Origin: Prorocentrum cordatum
Taxonomy: Eukaryota > Sar > Dinophyceae > Prorocentrales > Prorocentraceae
Direction of reading: 5' to 3'
DNA: 64,000 nt
NCBI GenBank assembly: GCA_963575745.1
Contig: CAUYUJ010020615.1
Location: forward strand, 843,236 to 907,235
The notes below the pieces were generated by a model that was not told where the DNA came from, ran no database searches, and saw nothing but the letters and a program-made list of their open reading frames with translations. Both the position numbers and the translations under genes were made by a program. Positions 11,376 through 23,659 of the stretch are shown piece by piece. Within the stretch, counting starts at the first letter, position 1. Each line of letters starts with the position of its first letter.

Positions 11376-12199
11376 GAGGAGGATGAGGAGGATGATGGGG
11401 AGGAGGAAGACGCCTCTCGGTGTTGCTGCTTCAATAGCAGCAAAGCGCGCGAGGGACAACATTCGGTATCGTTCATCCTGGCTGAAGTGCTTGAACGGCG
11501 CGGCCACGGGTTATAGAAGGCCGCGCGCCCGAGTGCGACGCGCCTGAGTTCAGCGCCCGTTCAGTGGCCGTCGTAGCAGCGATCGTACAGGTGCGACGAA
11601 TATAGAGTTGATGCCGCACTGGTGGCCGCGCTGCTGCACCCACTTGTCCTTCTGCTGCTGGGCGGTGGTGGTGGTGGTGGCGACGTGGAGCCGTATCTCC
11701 TATAGCCGAGTATAGGGAAAGTCGTAGGCGGCGTCGCCGACGGCGACGGTGCGCGCGGCTTTCGTCATCCAGTCCATGGCCTTCGCCGCTGCAATGAGCG
11801 CCGCCGCAGGTCTGCGCGCCCTCAGCCACGGCGCCTTGCATTTGGCGGCCCCCATGGCCCGCGCGCGGCATGCGCCGCGGAGCCTCTCTGCCAGCGGCGT
11901 GTCCGCAAGCGCCTCCTGCCACGCAATCGCCCGCGCCATGAAGGGGCTGGTCGTCGCGCAGCAACGCGGGGCTGGTCGACCTTCCCTTGGCGGCGCCCTC
12001 CATCACCGTCGCCGCGCTAGTTCGCAACTCGTTGAGCTCGGAATCCGCTGCGCCGACAGCCGAGGAGCCGTGGGGGAGCGCGGGCACCTCGGCGCAACTT
12101 CTCGCGCGCTGCCCACTCTGCCGTCCGGGCGGCTGTCCTTCGCGCCGCTCGCGCAGCAAACTTCGGCGCCCTCTTGCCGATGGCCGCCACTCGTCTGCG

Positions 12200-13000
12200 T
12201 CTGCCCGCTGCTGCCGCGACTCCTGGGCGCTCCGCGCGATCGACGTCTCTCGCGCCAAAACGCCTGGCGGTAGCTGCGATGTTCTTGCCCGGCGCGGCGG
12301 CGGAGGCCAGGGCGACCGCCCCCCCCCCCGCGCCCCTCGAGACGGGCGCGCCCAGGTGCGCCTCAAACGCGCGGGCCGCGCAGCGGGCGGGGCTGCCGCG
12401 CAAGATCGCGGACGCCGCGCGTGGCCATTGCAGCGAGGTCGTCGCAGAAGAGGGGGGCGCCTCCAGCTCGCCCAACGCTGGGGCGATCGCCATCTCGAGG
12501 CAGGACGGCGCGCACCTGCTGCCCGCGACGATGCCGCGCTGCCAGGTCCTCGCCCTCGGCGTCGCACCCGTCCAGGGAGATGCGCCTCGCCGCGCTGTGG
12601 GCGCTGAGGACGGCGCGCATGGCGATGGGATCGAAGCCTCGCCGCCCGGCCGCCCCACAGGACCGCCCGGCGCGCGACCCGCTCGAGGCGCTTGACGAGG
12701 TCGGAGTGGCCAGCCGCGTACTCGTGGCCGTCGGCGCGCTCTGCCTCGCCGCGCATTGCCTGCAGGCCCTCGGCGGGCCCAGTCATGAGCCCTCCTGTCG
12801 GGCGCGCGCCAGCTCGGGGGCGAGGCCCAGGTGGCGGAAGCCGCCCGCAGGCTTCGGCATCTGGTAGTAGAGGTTGGAGGCCTGCGCTGCCGGCCACGGC
12901 GCGCCATTTTCCGCGGCGCTGAACGCGCTCGCCGCGGGCGCTGCTCCTCGGAGACCCCGCGTCGCCACGGGCGCGGGCGCCAGTCGGCCCCCCCAGTCCC
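12200..13000 (-). pseudogene. LINE-B reverse transcriptase relic
   Basis: In one frame SAHSAARRISLDG is followed by LFCDDLAAM at 12,452-12,426, a YxDD-type motif written FCDD. In a second frame RGIVAGSRCAPSCLEMAIAP near 12,550-12,480 fits the RGxxQGxPLSxxLFxLA loop. Together they mark the palm of a LINE RT, interrupted by indels. It follows the endonuclease relic in the expected order. Confidence 0.5.
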
Positions 13001-14139
13001 GCGGCGGCTCGGAAGCGCCCGCGCGCCTCGAACGCGCCCTTCGGGGTGATCCTCGGGGCGGCGTCCTCATTGAGCTCGCGGCCGCTGGGCGCCCGGCGCC
13101 GCGGCGCGCTGTCGTCGCAAGTGCTGGCCCAGGACTGGCCCCCAGCCTTCCAGCGCAGCGTCCGCGGCGACCCGAAGGTGGGCGGGCTCGCGCTGATCGC
13201 GGGCGTCCGTCGGCTCGATCGGCCCCCAGGGATCCCGCGGCTCGGCCCGCCCGCGCAGGGCCCCCGCCCCCGCCTGGCTGCGCTCGGTGACCCAGCGTCG
13301 CCAGTCTGGTGCTGCGCGCTGTCGTATTCTTCCTAATGCGTGAGCACTGGACTGACGTCCTGCCCTCTGTCTCTGTCTGCCTCGTCGGCAGACGGCGCCT
13401 CCATGCCGCTTCCGCCCCAACCGTCGGGCTTTCCTGCGAGGCCACTAGGCCGAGGTCAGCAGAGGTCCAAAGAATAATCTCAGGGAGGCGCTGGTCGTCC
13501 TCCTCGAGTCGCCCCATGGCGATGTTCAGCTCGCCGACGTCGCCGGCGTCTGCCGCGGCGCCGTCGATGGCGTCGCAAGCGTCGTCGCGCTAATCGGTGT
13601 CGAGTTCGTTGCACTGCCCGTCGCTCCAGGCACGATGGCGTCGTTCACGCAGCGGCCAGGCTATCCTTCTCCAGGATACCCTTGGCGCTGCCGCGCGTCA
13701 AGTGGAGCGTTTCGCAATTGTCGTGGTGCTATCAACTGCGCGCCGCTGCGGCGATGCGGACTAGGCGTCGCCCAAGCACTCGGCCGCCTCCGCCCACTAG
13801 TGTTTTCGCGTGGCCTCGGCGACATTGGGTGGCGCAAGCTTCCCCTGGGAGCGAGCGGGCATCTGCGCGTTGCCCTCGCGCTCTTGGAGCTCGAGGCCGT
13901 CGACGTGTAAAATCCCACTGAGATGCCCCTCGCAAAGTGTCGAACAATGGCCCTGGTAGGCGTCGACGTCGCGCTGGCTGCGCCGCTCGGGCGGGGGCAG
14001 CCGAGGCTGGGCTGTCGGCGCCGAAGCGCGCCCCGCGGGTAGATGTAGAAGCCGTCGTCGTAGTCGTCGCAAAACTCACATCCACCGGTTCTGCGCCTGG
14101 AGGCGTGGAACTCGGAGCAGGACTGGCGAATGCGGCGCT

Positions 14140-14910
14140 GTCTCGCGCTGGTCCTGAACTGTGGCCCTCGGCGCGCCGTCGAGCAGGGTCTCCGGACATG
14201 GCGAAGTTGCTCCTGCGGCGCGCCTCCCCCACCGAGGCCCACGGTCCACGCGAAGTGTCAAACGCGATGGCCCCGTCCATCCCGTTCACCACTCCAGACT
14301 GCATTATATATGTCGGGTCACGTTGAAGTCGCCGCCCACGGCCCAGTACTTCCCCGATGCCGTAGCCACCGCGGTGAAGCTCCCAAGGATGGCCTTGTTG
14401 CGGTCCGCCATGCCTTCATTGGCCCAGTGATAGGCTGCGCCGATAGTGGTGCCCAACTTGCCGATGGGAGTCTGTCCCGCCGATCGCCAGGCGGCCCTTG
14501 GACTCGCGGGGCGAGATGCCCCACGAGTCGAAGCCCCTGGCGTAGCCAATGGTGATTGGCGGCACCGCGTCGAGGAGAACACCCGCACTCCATCAGCCCC
14601 CCTGTGTACGCACGCTTGGTGAGATGCCCAAGCGCCAGGATTGCTTCTGCATGCGCTGGGTGAAGCACGGGCTGGTGCGCGGGCTCGCCTGCATCTCCTG
14701 CGCGATGACCACCGGTGCCCTGCACGTGTAGCTGATGTGCTGGGGCACCCTTTCCAGCGTGCCAATGGAGTTCCCATTCGCAATGAAGAACTCCTGCCCA
14801 CCGCACATGCCATCAAGAAGACGACGGCGCGGTCCATGCACCGGCGGAAATGTTGAGGTTGGTACTGGGCCGCACGCAAGCAAGAAAAGATACGACCAGT
14901 GGCGCATGGA
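14140..14910 (-). pseudogene. LINE-B APE-type endonuclease relic
   Basis: Frames in order: FFIANGNSIGTLERV near 14,790 (N-terminal strand), VVIAQEMQ near 14,715 (the QE metal ligand), then AYHWANEGMADRNKAILGSF near 14,435 and VGGDFNVT near 14,337-14,317 (the catalytic GDFN). MQSGVVNGMDGAIAFD follows at 14,304. This is the motif order of the EEP-fold nickase of dinoflagellate LINEs. At least three frame changes and a stop right after GDFN show that it is dead. Confidence 0.6.
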
Positions 14911-14949
14911 GATCGCTGTGGTCTTTAGTGCAGCCCGCGTCCATCATGA

Positions 14950-15740
14950 TCTTCCTGAACTGTTCCTCGTTGGCGTTTTGGGGGGAGCAGACCAGCTCCT
15001 GCCTGACCTCCTCCTCGGTTTTGCTCTTATTGCGTTGTGGGGCCTTTGTTGGCGTCGTTGGCTGCCTCCTCCTTTTTTTTTAGCCCCTCCTCGGCTGCCG
15101 CAGCGGCCTTGGCGCGCTCCTCGTCCGCTTTGTGTTAGGTTTGCGCGTGCTGGAGCGCCTCCTGTAATTTGGGGTCGGAATCGCGGCCTCGCGAGCTCTT
15201 GGTTTGCCTGCTCGAGGAAGGCGACCGCAGCTCCCCATCCTTGCCCTGGCTTGGGCACGATGAGCTCGTCGATGCGCGCGCGCAGTTTGTACTCATGTTT
15301 TACCAAAGGAGCTCGTTCTTGATCAAGCTATTCTTGGGCCAGCTTGATGTCCTGTTTCTGCTGCTGCTCGACTAGTTCCCTGGTGCGGAACCACTGGGTC
15401 TTGCACTTGTTCTTATCCCGCACGATCTTGCACTATGGCATCGTGGGACGTCGCTGCATGCGTCGACACCCTCCTGCATCTCATCAAATCTGCTCCTGAA
15501 GGTGGGTGGTGCTGCCGGCGACCAGCCGGGCGAGGTCGGGGTCCTCAGCCTGCGTCCGCATCTCCTGGAGGTGGCCTCTCCTTCCGGAATTAGGGCCTTA
15601 GCGGCGTCCTGGTTCTCAGTGGCGCCGTTGTTTCTGGTGCCGTCGCCCTGGGACCTACTTCGCGCCGTGCATGAGCTTTCAGCACGTCCAGCTGAGGCCG
15701 CAGCCCTCCCCGTTCTGGGACTTGCAGCTGCTGCTGTTCC
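14950..15740 (-). pseudogene. LINE-B ORF1-like coiled-coil protein relic
   Basis: The minus strand reads VEQQQKQDIKLAQE near 15,370-15,330 and then, in another frame, VKHEYKLRARIDELI and AAVAFLEQANQELA at 15,305-15,185. These are amphipathic, charged helical segments, as in coiled-coil gag-like proteins of LINEs. Position immediately 5' of the endonuclease relic supports the call. Several stops interrupt it. Confidence 0.4.
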
Positions 15741-15854
15741 ACGCATTGCGCGTGTGGGTACTGGGGGCCATCCAGCCCTCGCTTCGAAGTTGGCCCTCGC
15801 TTCGCCGTGCGCCGCCTCTCTGCAGGGTTAAGGCGGGATCGGCGAGAAATGCTT

Positions 15855-15955
15855 GAGGAGGAGGAGGATAATGATGGGGGGAAGTAGGAGGGTCAGGGGA
15901 AGGAGAAGGAGGAGGAGGAGAAGGAGGAGGAGGAAGAGGGAGAGAGGGCGACGGC
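15855..15955. repeat. GGA-rich purine tract
   Basis: AGGAGGAGG and GAAGGAGGAGG repeats on the plus strand. No coding value. Confidence 0.8.
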
Positions 15956-15959
15956 GAAG

Positions 15960-17150
15960 GCGAACGGCAGGGGACGTGTGCGACAGCGTCGGCTGGAGGC
16001 GTGCGGCAGAGGGTGGGCGAAGGGCCGTGCACGCGTGAGCGAAGAAGGCGGGCCTTCCGCGAGAAGACGTCGTGGCCTTGCGCCGCGACTTGCGCGGGCC
16101 GCCGACTTGGCACACCGCGAGGAGAACAGGGCGCTTCCGAGCGAGCATACGCGGACAACAGATGCGCGAGTGTCTGCGGAAAAATGTCCCAATGTTCTTC
16201 GGTTGCTAATGAGTCTTGATTACTTCCAACGGCAAGGAGGGATAAAGGGCTGCTTTCAAAATGTTCCCGCTGTGAGCGGGTTCGCGTTCGTTTCAAGCAT
16301 TTGCATCACCTGCGTGGACGGACGTAAAGCAGTTTCCAGCATGGTTCAATCGTGCCGCCTTCTCGTCGTGCCGATTCGTCTTAAAGGTGTGTTTGGTACA
16401 AGTTCGTCTAAATGGGGCTTCAATCTGAGACTTCATCAAGTCTGACGTGCCGATTTCTGTAGAACGCACAAGCTGTTTCACGACGTGGGCCTCAGGATCT
16501 CTCGGCCCCTTCCCCGGGACCGCCTTTTCTGACTCATGGACAGCTGCGTATCATGACCACACGGAGGCACGAAGACGCCCACGGGACGTCCATACTGCAA
16601 CAAGCAGCAACAGCGCGCCCGTGGCGAGACCGTCATGACGTCGAAGGCCTGGGTCCTCCTCGCCTCCCCTCCCCTCTGCTGGCCCGTGCACCAGCCACGG
16701 GGCGAGCCAGGCCCAGGCGGGGCAGCCTGGTCTCCTTCTTCGCATGCCAAGCGCTTGCTTCTTAAATTATTTTGGTATCAGCCTGATGAGGTCCCAACGC
16801 GCAGTCCCCCGGACATCCCGACCGTCTCTCCAGGGCCGGTTGTCCATGCTGAGTCGCTTCTTCTCGGTCCCAAGGCCAGGCGAGGGCTCCTGGAAGTCCC
16901 AAAACTGTCAGAAACCTCCCGTCGTGATCACTTAAGAAAAGGTTTGTATTTTTCGGCGATGGCCCAGGTCATCCCGTGTGCGGGGGAGAGGTGCCGGCCG
17001 ATTATCTAAACTTCTCGCTGTGGGCATGCCCACGCATGCCCGCGCGCACAACTACTGCTTTCCCACTTCGGACCTGCGTAACCGACAAGATCAGGTGATT
17101 GCGGGGTGGGAGGGGGGCCCGATAACCCTGGATATCGCCAGACCCCAAAG
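15960..17150. other. no gene seen
   Basis: No domain, no repeat family and no frame with coding bias were recognised here. Confidence 0.35.
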
Positions 17151-17151
17151 A

Positions 17152-17303
17152 ATCGGCTGCGAGCGAAGGAGGGAAGTGAGAAGGGGTGGGCCTTCTCAGA
17201 AGGCTCGGAAGTGCCCTGGCCTTGGCCAGAGGCCTTTTGAGAAGCCCCGCCGCCTCCCGAGACGGCCTTCTCCTTCTCACTTCCCCCCCTCGCCCGCCGC
17301 CGA
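17152..17303. mobile_element. MITE-like TIR element, copy 1
   Basis: Left end TCGGCTGCGAGCGAAGG with GGAAGTGAGAAGG and the inner CCTTCTCAGAAGG. The right end is the inverse (CCTTCTCCTTCTCACTTCC, CTCGCCCGCCGCCGA). The interior is made of CTTCTCAGAAGG-like palindromic words. The family shares ends TCGGCGGCGAGCGAGGGGGG. Confidence 0.65.
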
Positions 17304-17694
17304 AAACAGTGTCAAACGATGCGCGCATGCCTGGGAGAAGGCCCTGCCCCCTCCCTCCTCCTTTGAAGGGGAACTGGGACACACAAATAAATACACACAA
17401 ATAAAGATATCCCCCATTTTTTCCCATATTTTCTGGGTTTTTGTCTTCCCCCCCACTTCCCATATTTTCCCATATTTTCTGGGAATCGCTGATTAATTGT
17501 GTCTGTGTGTTTTTTCCCCTCCTGACTGCCCCCTCCCTCCTCCTTCCTCCTGGGCGAGGGAGGGTCGGGTGGCGGACCGGCCGGGGGCTTCGTCGTAGTC
17601 CGCCGGCGAGGGCTCGAACGCGGCGTCCCTGGAGATGCCTGGAAGCATGCGCTGGCTCGCGAGCTTCCTGGGCGGGGGGGGGGGAGGGAGGACG

Positions 17695-17790
17695 AGTGTG
17701 CGGGGTCAGCAGGCGACCCTCAAGGGGCTCCCACGAGGCCCCCCAGAGGCCCCCAAGCCGCCCCCAAGAGGCTCTCTCCGAAAGAAACAG
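17695..17790. repeat. CCAAGA-GGCCC degenerate repeat (copy 2)
   Basis: Short run of GGCCCCCCAGAGGCCCCC and CCAAGAGGCT words, as in the other copies. Confidence 0.5.
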
Positions 17791-18174
17791 AAAGGAGCAT
17801 CCCTGAGGACCCTGACACACAATCCAAGCACGGTGTCGGGATGGGCCAGACCATTCGATGCATGTCTCTCTGCATTCCCAACATATCACTATCCACATAT
17901 TCCTTTCTTCTCCTTCTCCTCCTCCTCCACTTACTCCTCCCCATCGGGCTGGGGAAATGAAACATCACATGTTACGGCCGACTTGAATGTCGGGAAAGAA
18001 GACGTTACGTGGCATGTGGCCGCCCTCAAGGCTGTGCGGAAAACAACCGTCATACGCTGCGGCCTCCTCAAGTCCCTGCAACTGGGTGCCAGATATTTCC
18101 CCCCTTCACACCCAATGCCACGTCCTGAAAGCTGTCACATTCTACCTGGCCACTCTCGAGGTGTCGCGCCACAC

Positions 18175-18330
18175 AGGGTAGGAGGGCACCAACTGTATAC
18201 CTACACCGATCCTGGCCAGGATCACCCCGGGTCCAGGATCGGTGTATACGCCCTCCTGGCTTGGGCAGGAAGGCACATGCACCGATCCTGGACCCAAGAT
18301 CGGCCTGGCCAGGATCGGTGTAGATATGGT
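18175..18330. repeat. cluster of inverted CACCGATCCTGG / CCAGGATCGGTG words
   Basis: TATACCTACACCGATCCTGG near 18,195 is mirrored by CCAGGATCGGTGTATA near 18,230. A second pair follows at about 18,280 and 18,310. The stretch can fold into nested hairpins. Confidence 0.7.
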
Positions 18331-19150
18331 TGATGCCCTTCGACAGAGTGCTGCGCTGACACCACGCCGGCACCACAGCGGACAAGCGGCCCCAAGACCG
18401 CTCGGGAACATCGTCTCGGCAAGTCTTCCCGCCGCGTCCTGCCACGGCTCGCGATGGTTGCCCCCCCCCCCCCCCCCGAGGGGCAGCAGAAATCGAAGCA
18501 CGCAGGCAAAGCGTGAGGGCACACGCGGAAATGCGACGATTGAGCGCCTTCGCTGATGAACAGAACAGGCCCTCCCCTGAACGAAACGGGACCCGAAGGC
18601 TGCACCGCGTCGACACAACGGCAGCACTCGACAGATGGCGCTACGTAATCCAGGACGCCAGCCGAAGAAAAACAAGGAATCCTAAAGTTCCGCCTCCGGC
18701 AATAGGAACAAGAACCTGCGAGGGACGCGGGGAGAGGGTGGCGCGCCCCCCCCTCTCCTCCGCGCGAGACATCTTCGATCCCCAGCTCGGGGAGGCATCG
18801 TGGACCTCCTCGCTGGGGATGGTGGTGTTGCTCCTCCTTCCTTCGCGCAAGATGCCGAATACCCCTACTCCTTAGACCTCTCCCAGGCTCAGAGAAATCG
18901 AGCGGGAAGGTTTTGGCATGCTCTTCTCCCCTGATCCTCCGCCATTTCTCTGCATAGAACGGGTGCGCGTTCCAGGTCGCACCGAATCGCCAATGTATCG
19001 GCGACGCGCTGGCGATGCAGAACTTGAAAAGACTGGTCTACAGATCGCACCGAATCGTCGACACAACATCACCAGGAGACCCACCTTACCCAAATCCCGT
19101 GTAATGGCAAGGGGACGGGAAACAATTCGCTGGCCCAACGGGCAAGAGGC
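18331..19150. other. no gene seen
   Basis: Poly-C run near 18,461-18,478. Otherwise no recognisable feature. Confidence 0.35.
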
Positions 19151-19153
19151 GTG

Positions 19154-22100
19154 CTAAGATCTCCGGTCACTGGTTAACCATATAACAGTATTTCTAGTTC
19201 GCGCGCGCAGGGCGGCTCCTGGGGTCCTCTGGACGAAAAGTACCCCGGCCAACCCCCGACCAACCTCCGGGCAGGTCCCCGGCAAGTCCTGGGAGCGCGC
19301 CAACAATGCCCCGAGACGTCCTGGAGACGGTCCAAGAGGGCTCCGAGTCGCTGAAAGATCGTTCCAAGATGCCAAACATAGCCCTCAGACAACCCTAGAG
19401 GACCCCAAGAAGCCCCAAGAGAGTCTCAAGAGGCCCTCCAAGAAGGTCTCAAAAAGCAGAAAATGCGCCATTCCCTTAGGAAGACGCGCATATTTCGCAT
19501 ATACCATTTTGGGGTCTTCACAGCGTCCAAGACTGCCCAAGCGCCCCCAAGATCGCACCAAGAGGGCCCAACAGGCCTCCAAGATAAGCCCAAGAGAACC
19601 CCAAGACGCCACAAGAGGCGCCCAGGATCCCCCAAGACGGCCCCAAGAGAGGGAACTCCGAATGTCATTTCGAGCTTTCCTCTCCAAGGACGCCTCCGAG
19701 ACCGCAAGCGGGTTCCCAAGAATCCTCCAAGAAACTCCCAAGAAGCCCAAAACGGAACCCCAAGAACCCCCAAACGGCCCCCAAGACGCCTCAAGAAGCT
19801 TCACAACTGCCTCCAAGAGGCTCCCCAGGCGCCTGCCGAGAGATCCAAACAGCGCCGCATTGACAACGAGCTCTCACGCAAACGGCAGATATGAGGCTGT
19901 ATGGTGCCGAACCCTGCCAAAGCACTCTCCAGAGGGTCCTCCGAGGCAATTTTGATTGATGTGCCTTCGGCTTTTCATTCATGTCAGCGTTCTGACTTTC
20001 TTCGCTTCCCAACACTGACAGCCCAACGGGCCAGAAGCGTGCTAAGACCTCTGGTCACTGTCTATCAATCAAACAAGATTCCTAGTTCGCGCGCGCGGGG
20101 CGGCTCCTGGGGGCTCTCGGACGAAAAAAACCCGACCAACCCCCGAACAACCCCCGGGCAGGTCCCCGGCAGGTCCTGGGAGCGCGCCAAAAATGCCCCG
20201 AGACGTCCCGGAGACGGTCCAAGAGGGCTCCGAGTCGCTGAAAGATCGTTCCAAGATGCCAAACATAGCCCTCTGACAGGCATAGAGGCCACCAAGAAGC
20301 CCCAAGAGAGTCTCAAGAGGCCCTCCAAGAAGGTCCCCAAAAGCAGAAAATGCGCCATTCCCTTAGGAAGACGCGCATGTTTCGCATATACCATTTTGGG
20401 GTCTTCACAGCGTCCAAGACTGCCCAAGCGCCCCCAAGATCGCACCAAGAGGGCCCAACAGGCCTCCAAGATAAGCCCAAGAGAGCCTCCTGACAGCCCA
20501 AGAGAACCCCAAGACACCACAAGAGGCGCCCAGGATCCCCCAAGACGGCCCCAAGAGAGGGAACTCCGAATGTCATTTCGAGCTTTCCTCTCCAAGGACG
20601 CCTCCGAGACCGCAAGCGGGTTCCCAAGAATCCTCCAAGAAACTCCCAAGAAGCCCAAAACGGAACCCCAAGAACCCCCAAACGGCCCCCAAGACGCCTC
20701 AAGAAGCTTCACAACTGCCTCCAAGAGGCTCCCCAGGCGCCTGCCGAGAGATCCAAACAGCGCCGCATTGACAACGAGCTCTCACGCAAACGGCAGATAT
20801 GAGGCTGTATGGTGCCGAACCCTGCCAAAGCACTCTCCAGAGGGTCCTCCGAGGCAATTTTGATTGATGTGCCTTCGGCTTTTCATTCATGTCAGCATTC
20901 TGACTTCCTTCGCTTCCCAACACTGACAGCCCAACGGGCCAGAAGCGTGCTAAGATCTCTGGTCACTGGCTATCAATCAAACAAGATTCCTAGTTCGCGC
21001 GCGCGGGGCGGCTCCTGGGGGCTCTCGGACGAAAAAAACCCGACCAACCCCCGAACAACCCCCGGGCAAGTCCCCGGCAGGTCCTGGGAGCGCGCCAAAA
21101 ATGCCCCGAGACGTCCCGGAGACGGTCCAAGAGGGCTCCGAGTCGCTGAAAGATCGTTCCAAGATGCCAAACATAGCCCTCTGACAGGCATAGAGGCCAC
21201 CAAGAAGCCCCAAGAGAGTCTCAAGAGGCCCTCCAAGAAGGTCTCAAAAAGCAGAAAATGCGCCATTCCCTTAGGAAGACGCGCATGTTTCGCATATACC
21301 ATTTTGGGGTCTTCACAGCGTCCAAGACTGCCCAAGCGCCCCCAAGATCGCACCAAGAGGGCCCAACAGGCCTCCAAGATAAGCCCAAGAGAGCCTCCTG
21401 ACAGCCCAAGAGAGCCCCAAGACGCCACAAGAGGCGCCCAGGATCCCCCAAGACGGCCCCAAGAGAGGGAACTCCGAATGTCATTTCGAGCTTTCCTCTC
21501 CAAGGACGCCTCCGAGACCGCAAGCGGGTTCCCAAGAATCCTCCAAGAAACTCCCAAGAAGCCCAAAACGGAACCCCAAGAACCCCCAAACGGCCCCAAG
21601 ACGCCTCAAGAAGCTTCACAACTGCCTCCAAGAGGCTCCCCAGGCGCCTGCCGAGAGATCCAAACAGCGCCGCATTGACAACGAGCTCTCACGCAAACGG
21701 CAGATATGAGGCTGTATGGTGCCGAACCCTGCCAAAGCACTCTCCAGAGGGTCCTCCGAGGCAATGTTGATTGATGTGCCTTCCGGCTTTTCATTCATGT
21801 CAGCATTCTGACTTTCTTCGCTTCCCAACACTGACAGGCTGCCCCAGCTGCCTTCTAAGAGATTCAAACAACGCCGAGTTGACACCGAGCCCTCGGGTAA
21901 ACGGTAGAGATGAGGCTGCATGGTCCCGAGCCCTGCCAAAGCACTCTCCAGAGGGTCCCCTGAAACAACTTATTTTGATTTTCCCTAAGCTTCTCATTCA
22001 CTTCAGCGTTCTCACTTTATCCGCGTCCCAACACTGACAGGCTGCCGCTGCATGGTCCCGAACCCTGCCAAAGCAGTCCCCAGAGAGTCCCCCGAGACAA

Positions 22101-22170
22101 TCTTGTTTGATGTTCCTTACGCTTTTCTCCCTTTCTCCGCTTCCCAACACTGACAGGCTGCCGCAGCTGC
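19154..22170. repeat. tandem array of ~0.9-kb units
   Basis: Units begin at about 19,154, 20,041 and 20,949 (periods 887 and 908). The first lacks a 21-bp segment present in the other two. The third is followed by shortened tails sharing CCAACACTGACAGGCTGCC at about 21,824, 22,028 and 22,143. Each unit is largely built of CCAAGA/GGCCCC words plus a unique part. Long frames run through on both strands because the repeat lacks stops, but composition is Pro/Arg/Lys-rich without domains. I consider it non-coding. Confidence 0.85.
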
Positions 22171-22712
22171 CTCTAGGATCATCCCAAATCGGCCACAGAC
22201 GCTCCCAAGAAGACTCCAGAACGGCCTCAAAGAGCATCGATACAACCCACAAGTGATTTCTACCCCTCGTCCACAAGATGCCCCAAGAAACCCTACCCCT
22301 CGGTCACACGAGGCTCCAAGAAACCCTACAACTCTCCCAAAAAGGCTCCGAAGAGGCCGCCAAGAGGCTGCGAAGAAGCTCACAGAAACATCCATGAGCA
22401 TTCTCGCCCACAGCCCGAACGCGGTGGCGGGATGGGCCGACAGCTATGAGCTCGATCTCCCAAGGAGGTCTGTCGTCCGTGCCATCGAATCCGCAGGCTC
22501 ACACTGCAAACGACCATTCGGCCAGCCGACAGCGCTGCGACAATATGGGCTGGCGGAGTGGGCGAAGCGATTGAATAAAGGTGGGAAGTTCCACAAAAGT
22601 CGAAGCCTGGACAGGAAAGACCTGCCACGGCTGGAGCGAGCCACAAAGCATTTGAGGCAGGATCGCCCAGATGGAGAAGCTGGAGATGAACTGGCTAGGG
22701 CAGTGAAACATT
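22171..22712. other. unassigned sequence
   Basis: A plus-strand open frame (22,394-22,714) exists but shows no domain and no third-position bias. It is not called as a gene. Confidence 0.3.
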
Positions 22713-22917
22713 GAATTGGCGACGAGCGAGGGGGGGAAATGAAAATGGGCGGGCCTTCTCAGAAGGCTCGGAAGTCCCCGGGCCTTGTGGAAGTTTTCAA
22801 ACCCTTCCCCGACGATACAAAAAACTTCTCGGAAGGCGCAAGGGTTTCTGAGAAGTCCCGCCGCCTCCTAAGAAGGCCTCCTCCTTCTCACTTCCCCCCA
22901 TCGCTCACCGCCGATTG
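22713..22917. mobile_element. MITE-like TIR element, copy 2
   Basis: Left ATTGGCGACGAGCGAGGGG and GGGCCTTCTCAGAAGGC. Right GCCTCCTCCTTCTCACTTCC and ATCGCTCACCGCCGA. TTGA flanks both ends (22,711-22,714 and 22,916-22,919) and could be a 4-bp target duplication. Confidence 0.65.
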
Positions 22918-22919
22918 AA

Positions 22920-23650
22920 GGGATGGAACCAATGTTTGAATCTGTACTGCAAGAAAGCCGGAAAAAAACAAGTTTTCTTATTCGGCGTTTCGACATTAAG
23001 CGAAAAGAGCACGAGAGGGGGAGGGGTCTGGCTCCGGACCTTTGCTAAATGCGACTGTCTGCAACAGTGCGTCCTGTTGTGGAGATCCACATGCTTGAAA
23101 CAGGCGCCTCAGACCGCCAAAATCTATTCCATGGGTGGGGGAAGGGGGAGTGCGAAGGCCTGCGCCGATCGGCAAAACAATGAAAAGAACACGACGACAA
23201 ACAGAACTCCTGGGGCTCGCACTGCGTGAAGACTGGGGCGCCCCGGCCTGCCCCGCCAGCTGCTCACCCGGAGTCGTTTGCACACTCGGGGGCCCGCCCC
23301 CAGAGGCCCGAAATTCAGGGAAGGGGCGCCGCCTCGACTGCATCCTTCAGCCGCAGGGTGTCGTCTGGGAGGGCTGGACACAGATGTCGAGCGATCAACG
23401 GTGCAGGCAGCCAAGCCGTGGTGAAGCACAAATGCTATACAGTCTTGCGCCGAGCGAGAGAAGCAGGGGAGAGAGAGAGAGAGAGCATGTGTCAAATGAG
23501 CGGTGGGCCGCCTACGGAAGCTGTAGGCGCCCGATGAGCGAAACAGGCAGGACGTCCTGCGCGGGGAGGGGGGGGGTCGTCCGCCATGGGTCCGCGCGTG
23601 GCCAGCATTGCCTGGGAGCGGGGGGATGAGGCTTCGCATTCGACCATGGA
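22920..23650. other. no gene seen
   Basis: Short GA run near 23,466-23,486. No exon recognised. Confidence 0.35.
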
Positions 23651-23659
23651 CCCCTTGTT

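Larger units (their letters stand above)
11500..15800 (-). mobile_element. LINE-B: second decayed non-LTR retrotransposon
   Basis: On the minus strand an ORF1-like coiled coil (15.7-14.95 kb), an APE endonuclease relic (14.9-14.1 kb) and an RT relic (13.0-12.2 kb) follow each other in the canonical order. The frames are broken many times. High GC gives many long false frames in this stretch. Confidence 0.55.

Noticed and set aside
10722-11507. Long Leu/Ser/Pro- or Gly/Glu-rich open frames over GGA tracts (also at 25.8, 27.0 and 30.8 kb)
   Set aside because: They are translations of triplet repeats and exist in several frames on both strands with no unique sequence.
19463-21678. Long Pro/Arg/Lys-rich frames and their antisense Trp/Leu/Gly-rich frames in the 0.9-kb array
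   Set aside because: The repeat words lack stops in several frames. There is no domain, and both strands are equally open.
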